Source of the DNA: Bacteroidales bacterium
GTDB taxonomy: Bacteria; Bacteroidota; Bacteroidia; Bacteroidales; VadinHA17
DNA: 64,000 bases
Assembly (NCBI GenBank): GCA_016928075.1
Contig: JAFGLJ010000002.1
Coordinates: 1-64,000 of the forward strand
Direction of reading: 5' to 3'
Positions 54,719 through 62,792 of this stretch are shown here, one piece after another. The position numbers and the translations under genes are program-made. The notes under the pieces are model-generated. The model saw nothing but the letters and a program-made list of their open reading frames with translations, was not told where the DNA came from and did no database searches. Within the stretch, counting starts at the first letter, position 1. Every line of letters begins with the position of its first letter.

Positions 54719-55300
54719 TCATCTTACACCAAATACCGTTTTCACTATAATAATTATATCTCCAAAAAAAGTCCTGTTATGATAATAGTCAAGGTTGATT
54801 CTTATCTTATCAGGCCATATGACCTCATCATTGTATTTTTGAGGGTCATTTACGGTAGTTAGGAGTTCCTCCTCATTTGCATATTTCAATGTTGCCAGTC
54901 CGGTTATGCCCGGGCGCAGTTCAAGTATTTTCTTCTCTTCACCAACCAGTTTTTTCGAATATTCCGGCATATCAGGCCGCGGACCAACAAAGCTCATATC
55001 TCCTTTTAGAACATTCCATAGTTCGGGCAACTCATCAAGCTTGCATTTCCGTAATCTGGCTCCAACAGGAGTTATACGGCTTTCTCCCCTAACAGATATA
55101 GTGCTTCCTCCATGGTTGAGAGTCATTGTACGGAACTTGTATATTGTAAATGGCTTACCTTTTCTTCCTGTGCGTTTCTGTGCGAAAATTACAGGCCCCG
55201 GCATGCCAAGCTTAATGATTATAGCAGTGACTATAAAAACAGGACTCAATAAGAGCAAACCAATAAAAGAAGCAAAAATATCAAACCCTCTTTTCAACAT
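54719..55300 (-). CDS. Small polyprenyl-phosphate sugar transferase (PglC-like)
   Basis: A 193-residue bacterial sugar transferase without the N-terminal membrane domain of the copy at 37460. KRGFDIFASFIGLLLLSPVF is the re-entrant helix, with PGPVIFAQKRTGRKGKPFTI, KFRTMTL, KLDELPELWNVLKGDMSFVG and PRPDMPEYS following. It matches the PglC core and likely transfers a phosphosugar such as bacillosamine or QuiNAc4N to undecaprenyl phosphate. Together with the DegT aminotransferase it could start a second glycan in this region. The upstream GNAT is 56 bp away. Confidence 0.92.
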   Translation of the reverse strand: MLKRGFDIFASFIGLLLLSPVFIVTAIIIKLGMPGPVIFAQKRTGRKGKPFTIYKFRTMTLNHGGSTISVRGESRITPVGARLRKCKLDELPELWNVLKGDMSFVGPRPDMPEYSKKLVGEEKKILELRPGITGLATLKYANEEELLTTVNDPQKYNDEVIWPDKIRINLDYYHNRTFFGDIIIIVKTVFGVR

Positions 55301-55356
55301 CCTGATACCTTAAGTTTATAATTCATCAATTCCTTCTTATTATTTATTCTGCTTCC

Positions 55357-56004
55357 TTAAAGCTCATTTTTCTGGTTCCCGTTATCAGGTGATTCTCCCG
55401 GTATTGAATTCCTGGCAAATCTTACAAACTCCACCAGGAGATAATCATTCTGAAGTTCCTTCAAAACTCTCATGGTTGGATTTTTTGCATGAGCTTTCAT
55501 TACAGATTTATTTTTCTTCGAAATAGTGGAAAGACATCGGAAACCCATTCGCCATGATGTTTCATACATTATATCATTCATGACCAGTCCTATACCCATC
55601 CCACGGTATTGTTTATCAATCAGTCGGCCAACAAAGCATTTCCTGTTAATAAAGAACCGCAGGAAGAAATATCCTACCATTTTTTCTCCTTCGAAAACTC
55701 CCATCATAAGGAAAGAGCGATTTTTAAATTGTCTCTTGATGGATACCAGGTCAAAGCCATGGGGACTAAAATATTCAAGATCAGAAATATCCTGGTTTTT
55801 TATCATTGTATGCAATGATTCAGTATCTGAAAGATCAAGTCTTCTGAATAAATATGAAGAACCGGATATCTCACTTAAAACGCCGGAAATAACACTGTTT
55901 AATCTTGATTTAAAGAACAGGGAAAAGATGAATCCGTTGACCCATTCAATAATTCTCCATAGAAAGCCGAAATGGTGTTTAATGAAAATCAGGATTCTCT
56001 CCAT
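55357..56004 (-). CDS. GNAT-like N-acyltransferase
   Basis: A 215-residue acetyltransferase-like protein. An amphipathic or hydrophobic N-terminal stretch (FGFLWRIIEWVNGFIFSLFF) suggests membrane contact. KCFVGRLIDKQYRGMGIGLV has the R/Q-x-x-G-x-G/A acetyl-CoA-binding motif A of GNAT proteins. It starts with an ATG that shares its A with the TAA stop of the preceding ATP-grasp gene (TAATG), a sign of coupling. Being next to two ATP-grasp proteins and a sugar transferase suggests it acylates an amino group on a sugar or peptide decoration. The acceptor is unknown. Confidence 0.72.
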   Translation of the reverse strand: MERILIFIKHHFGFLWRIIEWVNGFIFSLFFKSRLNSVISGVLSEISGSSYLFRRLDLSDTESLHTMIKNQDISDLEYFSPHGFDLVSIKRQFKNRSFLMMGVFEGEKMVGYFFLRFFINRKCFVGRLIDKQYRGMGIGLVMNDIMYETSWRMGFRCLSTISKKNKSVMKAHAKNPTMRVLKELQNDYLLVEFVRFARNSIPGESPDNGNQKNEL

Positions 56005-57008
56005 TACAGATATTTTTCAAGCTCGTGTTTCAGTCCTTCCCTGGCAGGCAACTGCCAAAGCAGCTTACACCAGTTGTGATTACCTTCGATCAGTTCGGGG
56101 CCCTCTTCAGTAATAGCTATATCCCAGCCAACCGACCTGTTTTCAGGCAGATAAATAGCAGCCTTTCTGGTTAAGGCGATTACCTCATCCCAGAAAGGGA
56201 TATTGAAGCCGCTTATTGCTTTTCCTGTTACAGGATGGGCAATCATATCTTCCTTCGTGATATCACTGTAAACACCCGGACCTTTAACAATTCCTGTTTC
56301 CATCTCTATAAAGGCTGCCAGGTTTCCTGCTGCCATATTATCTACAGGAGAGTTAACTGATATCCGGAGTCGTGCACCCAAAAAATCAACATTCCCTTCA
56401 TTCAATTGTGTTAAGACACGTACTGTATTCAGTCCTGAAGGTGATAATGCCATCATTGCCTGATGCTGCTGCACATACTCCTCTGCAAGATCATATTTCT
56501 TGCTTAGCATATAGTTAATCAGTGATTCAGGAGAATAATCTTTACATAAGATGACCTCCACTTCTGCACCCACCTGTCCATGTGATCCTTTTAATACCAG
56601 CTTCCCGGTTTTATTTGCCAGGAGTTCAGAACAACAATCCCGGTCTGATTTAAGTGTCTGTATATCAGCATAACCTCTTTTAATAAATAGCCTGAAGTAT
56701 TTTAAAAACTCTATTTTATCCTCAAGGTATATCCTTGCAACTCGTGGATTCATTTTGAGCTGGTATTCATATAAATATCCGGTACCTGCCCACTTTTTAC
56801 GCTCGTCTTTATCCTTTTCAAAAAAACGGAACTGGAAGTATTCAAGAATTGAAATATTATAAACGAATATTGAGGTCAACAGATCAGACAAAAGAGATAT
56901 TTTCGTTTTATCGCTTTTATTTAAAGCATAATTAAAAAAAAGACTAAACTTTTCTTTATCAAGCTTTCTAATATAATAGATGAAGTATAATAATCGTGAC
57001 AATCTCAT
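56004..57008 (-). CDS. ATP-grasp protein, sugar-transfer-associated type, copy 2
   Basis: A 334-residue ATP-grasp protein of the kind often seen in polysaccharide loci (sugar-transfer associated ATP-grasp). KTGKLVLKGSHGQVGAEVEV is the ATP-binding lysine and glycine-rich loop, followed by LAEEYVQQHQAM. GLNTVRVLTQLNEGNVDFLG and VGWDIAITEEGPELIEGNHN hold the metal-binding acidic residues (Asp, Glu, Asn). Such enzymes make a carboxylate-amine bond using ATP. It overlaps the next gene by one base. Substrates are unknown, but with the paralogue upstream it could extend a peptide-like chain on a sugar. Confidence 0.82.
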   Translation of the reverse strand: MRLSRLLYFIYYIRKLDKEKFSLFFNYALNKSDKTKISLLSDLLTSIFVYNISILEYFQFRFFEKDKDERKKWAGTGYLYEYQLKMNPRVARIYLEDKIEFLKYFRLFIKRGYADIQTLKSDRDCCSELLANKTGKLVLKGSHGQVGAEVEVILCKDYSPESLINYMLSKKYDLAEEYVQQHQAMMALSPSGLNTVRVLTQLNEGNVDFLGARLRISVNSPVDNMAAGNLAAFIEMETGIVKGPGVYSDITKEDMIAHPVTGKAISGFNIPFWDEVIALTRKAAIYLPENRSVGWDIAITEEGPELIEGNHNWCKLLWQLPAREGLKHELEKYL

Positions 57009-57083
57009 TATTCTTCAGCAATTATTATCTGAAAATCCAGGTTCTGTACTTTTAATATTACATTTTCTAATGTACATGTTGGT

Positions 57084-58166
57084 TTAATTTTCATTTTCCC
57101 CTGGAAAGATTTCGATGTGTTCCTTCCACAAAGGACCAAATAAAGCTTCGAACGGCCAGAAACCCGGACATATGGCATTCCATTCAACAAGTTTGGGATC
57201 ACCTGTTTCATCAATACATACATCCCAGCCAATCAATCGTAAATAGGGGTATTTCTTATGTGCCTTTTTACATTCATCCAGCATTTTACCAAACATTGGA
57301 AGGTTTATGTCAGAAAACAAGAATCCTGTATTCTTATGTCTTACTCCTCCCTTATAGCACCACATGTCACCATAATAAGACGTCTCGGATGGCTTACCTG
57401 AAGAGTCAAAATACAGGTATTCACCTCCTATTGAGAGATTATCCAGTCGTGATCCATCCACTCCGAATCTCAATATAACAAATATCAGATCAACTTCACC
57501 ATTGTCCTTAAGATAAGTAGTCACCCTGAAGCTATTGAGACTCTGAGGGTGTAAGTCGTTGAGGACTTTATATTGTCTTACATATGGCTGAATCACATAA
57601 TTAATATTTTTACTTAGCTTTTCAGGCTCAAACTCAGAAGAGTGAATAATTTGAATCTGCTTACCTTTCATCCCGAATTCTTCCTTCACTACTATGGTAT
57701 CATCAAACTCAGCTAAGATATTAGTTAGTTCACTTATATTAATTGTTTCAAGATCTGCATTATAGAATATTCCTGAAACGTAAACAAACAGCGGCTTTAT
57801 GGCAAACTCTCCAAAAAGACGGTAATCATAAGTTTTGGCATCACTTAAATAGCGGTAGTTTTTAGGATTCATTTTCGGCAATAACACATACCGGTAATAA
57901 TCGTATGGCAGCCACCCTTCAACAAATTCCCTCCTCATTTCCGTATAAAGTGCCAGGTATGGCCAGTAGCTTTTTGTACCAAATTTTTGTCGCGCATATT
58001 GTTTTATACGCTTTTTCAGCTTCCTGTCAATAACCGCGGTGCCATAGTATTTAATAATACACCTTCTTCTTTTGTGAGCCCGTATCCTTGAATAAACAAA
58101 TGAATATTTTACAATAAGATTCCTTATCGATTCTTCAAATCGAAAATACCTGTCTTCGAAATTCAT
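57084..58166 (-). CDS. ATP-grasp protein, sugar-transfer-associated type, copy 1
   Basis: A 360-residue ATP-grasp protein related to its downstream neighbour: TIVVKEEFGMKGKQIQIIHS is the ATP-binding loop region, YVIQPYVRQYKVL is the hinge, LNSFRVTTYLKDNGEVDLI follows, and LIGWDVCIDETGDPKLVEWN is the metal-binding end with Glu and Asn. Its first 60 residues are basic (RIRAHKRRRCIIKYYG). The two ATP-grasp genes lie 75 bp apart, and their similarity points to an old duplication. The role is probably amide or peptide bond formation on a glycan precursor. Residues beyond the ATP-grasp core do not identify the acceptor. Confidence 0.82.
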   Translation of the reverse strand: MNFEDRYFRFEESIRNLIVKYSFVYSRIRAHKRRRCIIKYYGTAVIDRKLKKRIKQYARQKFGTKSYWPYLALYTEMRREFVEGWLPYDYYRYVLLPKMNPKNYRYLSDAKTYDYRLFGEFAIKPLFVYVSGIFYNADLETINISELTNILAEFDDTIVVKEEFGMKGKQIQIIHSSEFEPEKLSKNINYVIQPYVRQYKVLNDLHPQSLNSFRVTTYLKDNGEVDLIFVILRFGVDGSRLDNLSIGGEYLYFDSSGKPSETSYYGDMWCYKGGVRHKNTGFLFSDINLPMFGKMLDECKKAHKKYPYLRLIGWDVCIDETGDPKLVEWNAICPGFWPFEALFGPLWKEHIEIFPGENEN

Positions 58167-58190
58167 TACGGCTATTTTTAAGTTGATTAA

Positions 58191-59003
58191 TTAATTTCTT
58201 TTATCGGAGAGTTCACTTTTCCTCCAGTGCATGTTGAATACTTTTTTCAACCTTATATCCAGGTATCTACCAATAGCATTTGCCTTAAATACCTTATAAA
58301 GTATTCTTGAACCTGGTGGCAGGCGATAGCCCATTTTTGCTTTCACTACTCCTGAACAGGGGCTGCATAAGCCACATGGTTTACCCATAAGAGGATAGGC
58401 ACAGAACCAGGTCATTGGAATTACCTTTTCATATCCAATCTCTTTATACAAATCTATAGCCTGCAGTTTGGTCATTCTGAATTGGGGTAGCCCGAAATGG
58501 TAATTTCCAAAAATATTTACAAAATCTTCTGAACTCCGATTATGATCTACTTCACAGTATTCAATTCTTTGACCCCCCGAAAGGATTAATGCAGATTCGT
58601 TTATAGTGCCGTGTTTTTCAAAGCATTTATCAACCCTGCCCGTTGGATCTGATTCAAATCCTACTTCAAGAATTAAATTATACTGCTTTGCAAACCTGGC
58701 AAGGAAATCATACTGGTAACCTATTCCAAATTCTTTATTAAGCTCGTCAAAGGAATCTGTTATTTTCTTATCCTGTTTGACATCTGAATAGTGAATTATA
58801 ATCAATGGTAACAGCCTGCATTTCACTTCCTTGTTGGAATTTATAAATTCGGTAATTTTAGCTATTGCCTTTAATTCATTGGGTTCAGACCTCTTCTTTA
58901 AACTTATATAGTAAGGTTGTATTCCTACTTCAAGTAAAGATAACTGGCAAACCCTGAAGGTGGAATCAAATCCACCTGTCCATAAAACATTTATCTGCTC
59001 CAA
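58191..59003 (-). CDS. QueC-like PP-loop protein, copy 1
   Basis: A 270-residue PP-loop ATPase. VLWTGGFDSTFRVCQLSLL near residue 5 is the PP-loop, with the usual SGGxDS changed to TGGFDS. The C-terminal MTWFCAYPLMGKPCGLCSPC matches the QueC pattern of one Cys followed by CGxCxxC (C-x8-C-x2-C-x2-C), a zinc site. QueC itself turns a carboxylate into a nitrile through an amide using ATP and ammonia. Here the gene lies in a polysaccharide train next to two more copies and two ATP-grasp genes, so a role in amidating a sugar or amino-acid carboxylate is more likely than queuosine synthesis. It is very similar to copy 2, even at DNA level. Confidence 0.78.
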   Translation of the reverse strand: MEQINVLWTGGFDSTFRVCQLSLLEVGIQPYYISLKKRSEPNELKAIAKITEFINSNKEVKCRLLPLIIIHYSDVKQDKKITDSFDELNKEFGIGYQYDFLARFAKQYNLILEVGFESDPTGRVDKCFEKHGTINESALILSGGQRIEYCEVDHNRSSEDFVNIFGNYHFGLPQFRMTKLQAIDLYKEIGYEKVIPMTWFCAYPLMGKPCGLCSPCSGVVKAKMGYRLPPGSRILYKVFKANAIGRYLDIRLKKVFNMHWRKSELSDKRN

Positions 59004-59086
59004 GATATATTGAAAAATTTCAGATTAATTATTAATATAATACTATGAAAGTCCGATAACCTAGAGGAACCAGTGAATCCAACGGG

Positions 59087-59902
59087 CTATTTAAAAACAT
59101 ACTTTTCAGGATCTGTATCACGAAAGCGTTTATTGTATATAGCTTTCAGCTTTTCATTAATTGACTTTCCAAAAGTATTATCTTTAAATATTTTATATAT
59201 TATCCTTGACCTAATTGGTAATCTAAATGCCATACCTTCTTTGATAACCTGCTCACAGGGAGTGCACAACCCACATGGTTTCCCCATCAGTGGGTGGGCA
59301 CAAAACCATGTCATATTGATTACTTTTTCAAATCCGAGCTCTCTATAAGCTTTCACAGTATCATGCTTATTCATATCATACAGGGGTATTCCGTAACGAA
59401 ACTCTCCAAATAAATTCATAAAATCTTCCGGACACTCATCAGGAACCAAGACGTAATACTCAATATTTTCACTTTCAGAAACGGATATTGTTTCTTTTTT
59501 AACCTTCGCATATTTTTCAAAAACTTCCATTTCACCGCTTGACGGATTAATCTCGCATCCTATTTCTGGCATAATATTATACTGCCTCGCAAACCTCGAA
59601 AGAAAATCATACTGATAACCAATTTTGTATTTTTTACGTAAAGCATTAAATGAACCTGTAACCTGACTATCAGGTAAGATCTCATCATACTTAACGATAA
59701 TTAATGGCAGTAAATTACACCTGGTTTCTTTGCGAGAATTAATAAAATCAGTGATTTTATTTATGGCTCTTATTTCATATGATTCGGACTTTCTTCTTAA
59801 ACTAACATAGAATGGTTGAATTTCTACATTCAGTAAAGATAACTGACAAACTCTGAAAGTTGAATCAAATCCACCTGTCCATAAAACATTTATTTTTCCC
59901 AT
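59087..59902 (-). CDS. QueC-like PP-loop protein, copy 2
   Basis: A 271-residue PP-loop protein. VLWTGGFDSTFRVCQLSLLN begins at residue 5 and the zinc region is MTWFCAHPLMGKPCGLCTPC. The final third FRLPIRSRIIYKIFKDN keeps the xFRLPxxxRI line of the family. The first 60 bases of the gene are nearly identical to those of copy 1, so the pair arose by a recent tandem duplication. Between the two conserved ends the middle (about 110-185) is the most variable part and is the likely substrate-binding region. It lies 83 bp upstream of copy 1 in the same direction. Confidence 0.78.
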   Translation of the reverse strand: MGKINVLWTGGFDSTFRVCQLSLLNVEIQPFYVSLRRKSESYEIRAINKITDFINSRKETRCNLLPLIIVKYDEILPDSQVTGSFNALRKKYKIGYQYDFLSRFARQYNIMPEIGCEINPSSGEMEVFEKYAKVKKETISVSESENIEYYVLVPDECPEDFMNLFGEFRYGIPLYDMNKHDTVKAYRELGFEKVINMTWFCAHPLMGKPCGLCTPCEQVIKEGMAFRLPIRSRIIYKIFKDNTFGKSINEKLKAIYNKRFRDTDPEKYVFK

Positions 59903-60009
59903 GATGTAATACTATATCCTTAAGTATTTACAAATAATTAAGGGATATAAAGATATTATACGTTACACTTTATATGTCAAACCATGCAATATAATTACAA
60001 TAAATTAAA

Positions 60010-60750
60010 CTAAAACCTGTCTTCAAATTTCCTTTTAACCAATTTGAGTAACTTGCTATTATTGTGTTTTAAATAATTCTTACGCCAGTAATTCCTTACC
60101 GGGATCTGGAGGTTTGCTTTGATACGTGCAATCAATGGTAGCCTGAATCCCATTCCCGATGCAACTGCATCAGTACATGGGCCGCAGGTACCACAGGGCT
60201 TAATCTTGATTCTTGGCCTGCGACAGAATGAAGTCATATAAAGTAATTCTTCCCACTTATTCATTTTTGCTATCTTGAGCATATCTTTTTTTGTGAGTCC
60301 CACAATAGGGTACTCAAAGTTTCTGAACGCTTCAGAGTTTTTAAAATGATTAAAAAAAGCCTTCTCACCTGAAATGCTGGTCAGCGCTACTTCAATTTTA
60401 TCTGGGATAAATTCCCTGCAATAATTTGACATTATTTGATACTGCTCGGCCACCTTACCTAATTTTTGTAAGTCATTGATCTTTTCGTCAATATCTTCAT
60501 GTCTGGGAATCAGGTCCTCGTTGATATATATTGTGGGCAGGAATCTTGACCTGACATCCGGATATCTTCTGACAATAGCTCTTCTGATCCTAATCATAGT
60601 TGCGATTTCAATGCCTGTTGAGTCCTCATGCCTTACTATATAGTGAGGTTGAACTTGACTCGGGGTAGTTGTAAGCAATTGAATTAACCTGAAAGTTGAA
60701 TCGAAACCTCCTGTCCAGAAAACATTTACCTTTTCTTTAGCTTCTTGCAT
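60010..60750 (-). CDS. QueC-like PP-loop protein, copy 3
   Basis: A 246-residue, more divergent member. VNVFWTGGFDSTFRLIQLL is the PP-loop and MTSFCRRPRIKIKPCGTCGPC is the zinc region (C-x9-C-x2-C-x2-C). GMGFRLPLIARIKANLQ corresponds to the family C-terminal line. It is shorter and lacks part of the variable middle of copies 1 and 2. It is the first of the three to be transcribed and lies 83 bp after the polysaccharide deacetylase gene. The three together could make three different carboxylate modifications or form a mixed complex. This is inference. Confidence 0.77.
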   Translation of the reverse strand: MQEAKEKVNVFWTGGFDSTFRLIQLLTTTPSQVQPHYIVRHEDSTGIEIATMIRIRRAIVRRYPDVRSRFLPTIYINEDLIPRHEDIDEKINDLQKLGKVAEQYQIMSNYCREFIPDKIEVALTSISGEKAFFNHFKNSEAFRNFEYPIVGLTKKDMLKIAKMNKWEELLYMTSFCRRPRIKIKPCGTCGPCTDAVASGMGFRLPLIARIKANLQIPVRNYWRKNYLKHNNSKLLKLVKRKFEDRF

Positions 60751-60833
60751 TTTAGTTTAAAAAGAATTTGGATGTAATGATAGTGTATCCTTGTTTTGGA
60801 ATAAAAATGGTCTTTTCGGGCAAGATAATTATA

Positions 60834-61763
60834 TCAAAATGAACGCACATGGATAACAGAGTTCTTTTCTAAATCATCAATTATCTCAATTATGGGTTTA
60901 AATGGAAACTCATTAATAAGAAGCTCCAGCTTTCTTTTCACGGTACCTTTGTTAAGACGGTAAAAAGATAATGGGATTCTCCTACTTAGGCTCATCGTAG
61001 CCTTTGCATCATAAAAATAATCAGGATACTTACCCTTATCCAGCTCATATGGATGAAGATATACTATTACCGGTCTTCGCTTAGTGATTGTCAGGAATGC
61101 TTTACGCGTAAAACTGTAAGGGAAATATCTTAAATATCCACCGCCGCATGCCGGTATAGTTTTGCCCATGAAATTTATCACAGATAAAGGTACTTCAATG
61201 AGTGTACATCCATTCTTTAATTCAAGGCGAAGTATTTCCTTATCGAAACCGGGCCAGCCATAGCGGCTTGCTTTTGCTGGCACTATGCTGCTGTCATATT
61301 TAAACCCCAGATCTGATATTACTTCCAGAGCCCAGCTGGTATTTCTCATAATGGAAAATGCGGGTGCCCGGAATCCGTATACCTTTTCTCCTGTTATATC
61401 TTCAATAAGTGCTTTAGCCTTGTATATATTTCCCCGTGCCTGCTCAGGTGTTAATTTATGTATCTGGTCGTGATTATAACCATGAACTCCTAATTCATGC
61501 CTGTATGATGCTATAGATCTTACTAAAGATGGAAAGGTTGAAGCAATCTCACCCAAAATAAAAAAAGTGGCCCTGACTTTATTCTCATTGAACAAGTCGA
61601 GCAATATGTTAACATTATCAATAACCCTGGTTGTCGGAGGTATTTCAATATTAAATAAATCACGCATCAGAATATTTACCCCATCTTCAACATCGATAGA
61701 CAATGCAGAGTATGTTAATGGATACATATTATCCCGGGTACATTCAGAGGGTGCACTATTCAT
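60834..61763 (-). CDS. Polysaccharide deacetylase, XrtA/DUF3473-associated type
   Basis: A 309-residue NodB-fold deacetylase. LTYSALSIDVEDGVNILM holds the motif 1 acidic pair, KVRATFFILGEIA is the following strand, and HELGVHGYNHDQIH is the HxxxH metal motif. VYGFRAPAFSI is motif 3, and VIVYLHPYELDKGKYP is the late motif with the catalytic His. The arrangement (SIDVEDG, RAPxFSI, HPYELD) is that of the deacetylases found beside exosortase and exopolysaccharide loci, though no exosortase is seen in this window. It likely removes N-acetyl groups from a glycan in or before the periplasm. Confidence 0.88.
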   Translation of the reverse strand: MNSAPSECTRDNMYPLTYSALSIDVEDGVNILMRDLFNIEIPPTTRVIDNVNILLDLFNENKVRATFFILGEIASTFPSLVRSIASYRHELGVHGYNHDQIHKLTPEQARGNIYKAKALIEDITGEKVYGFRAPAFSIMRNTSWALEVISDLGFKYDSSIVPAKASRYGWPGFDKEILRLELKNGCTLIEVPLSVINFMGKTIPACGGGYLRYFPYSFTRKAFLTITKRRPVIVYLHPYELDKGKYPDYFYDAKATMSLSRRIPLSFYRLNKGTVKRKLELLINEFPFKPIIEIIDDLEKNSVIHVRSF

Positions 61764-61796
61764 ATAATCATTTTACAACAGGAGGAACGAAAAGAA

Positions 61797-62783
61797 TTAA
61801 ATAGAATCATGCATTCCTGCCATTAAGCTCCAGTTAGAATAATGTGTAACAATATTTTCCAGTCCCGAATCCAAAGGAAGAACGACCATATTCTTTAGTT
61901 TTCTCCTTAAAAATCCGAGTTTCCACAATTCATTGGTTTTGAATCTCAGATTATTCATGATTGCAACGAAGCTAATATTCATCTGTCTGCCAGCCATTAA
62001 TGCCATTTTAATAACAGGTATGGTATTATCAGTTGATCCAACAAGATCTACAATTATCATCTCATAGTTATTCCTGTTTCTATTTATTGTAAATACTGCT
62101 ATCGTAGTTTCCCTGTTTTTTTCACTACAGACCATTCCGTAAGATCGATTCGGATGGTTTATATACCGCCACCTGTGAAATCCTGATACCCTGTGGGTTT
62201 TCAGGAATCCATCATTGCTTATGTATTTCTGGGCAATGTGGTCGATATGATCAGGGTCGATTATATATTTATTATCAATATCTACAGGTTCTGCCTTGCC
62301 CTTTGAAAACATTTCCCTGACAACACAACCCGGCTTTAATATTTTTACGCGCCAGTTTATTTTTCCCAGGAATTGCCATCCTAAAGATAAGTTTGTGGGC
62401 AGGCTATACTGATTTGGAAAATTAAACATTAGATCCACATCCTGTTTCCTGGCATTTGCCAATCCGTAAATTCTCATTTTTGTAAAAATTCCTTTGCCCC
62501 GGTAATCCATTTGTACAGCTGATTCACAAGGTTGTAATGCCTTGATTACAGCATTCCGGATTCTAAATTCCCAAGGGAGCAATACATCCACACCTATGAT
62601 TCTGTTTTCAATCTCAGCAACAGTTATTAACGAGTTCCCAAACGGATTATCCTGATATTTCCAGTTCCAGTATTCGTTTCCTCTTACAAAGGTGCTCCTT
62701 TGCTGCTGCGTAAATACATGATTCAGTAATTGGAGAATACTCTCCCGGTCATCGCTGGTTGCCTGTCTGATAAGAGGCTCCAT
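61797..62783 (-). CDS. GNAT family N-acyltransferase of polysaccharide loci
   Basis: A 328-residue protein with two GNAT-like halves. PLIRQATSDDRESILQLLNH is the opening of a GNAT domain and SAVQMDYRGKGIFTKMRIYG is the acetyl-CoA-binding motif A. NFPNQYSLPTNLSLGWQFLG is typical of a GNAT subset (P-N-x-x-S) in Bacteroidota exopolysaccharide loci. The second half is weaker. It probably acylates an amino sugar. It lies 9 bp after the GT2 gene and 33 bp before the deacetylase gene, so it is in the same transcription unit. Confidence 0.78.
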   Translation of the reverse strand: MEPLIRQATSDDRESILQLLNHVFTQQQRSTFVRGNEYWNWKYQDNPFGNSLITVAEIENRIIGVDVLLPWEFRIRNAVIKALQPCESAVQMDYRGKGIFTKMRIYGLANARKQDVDLMFNFPNQYSLPTNLSLGWQFLGKINWRVKILKPGCVVREMFSKGKAEPVDIDNKYIIDPDHIDHIAQKYISNDGFLKTHRVSGFHRWRYINHPNRSYGMVCSEKNRETTIAVFTINRNRNNYEMIIVDLVGSTDNTIPVIKMALMAGRQMNISFVAIMNNLRFKTNELWKLGFLRRKLKNMVVLPLDSGLENIVTHYSNWSLMAGMHDSI

Positions 62784-62792
62784 AGGATGAAG

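Noticed and set aside
57008..57232. Small minus-strand gene between the two ATP-grasp genes
   Set aside because: It mostly overlaps the 3' end of the first ATP-grasp gene in another frame and has no recognisable features.
58191..60750. Queuosine biosynthesis (queC) as the role of the PP-loop genes
   Set aside because: The zinc and PP-loop motifs are QueC-like, but there are three copies, no queD/queE/queF neighbours, and the genes sit in a polysaccharide train. A dedicated glycan role fits better.
60834..61763. Evidence for an exosortase (XrtA-type) system
   Set aside because: The deacetylase type and the ligase/ACP genes recall such loci, but no exosortase or PEP-CTERM protein is seen in the window.
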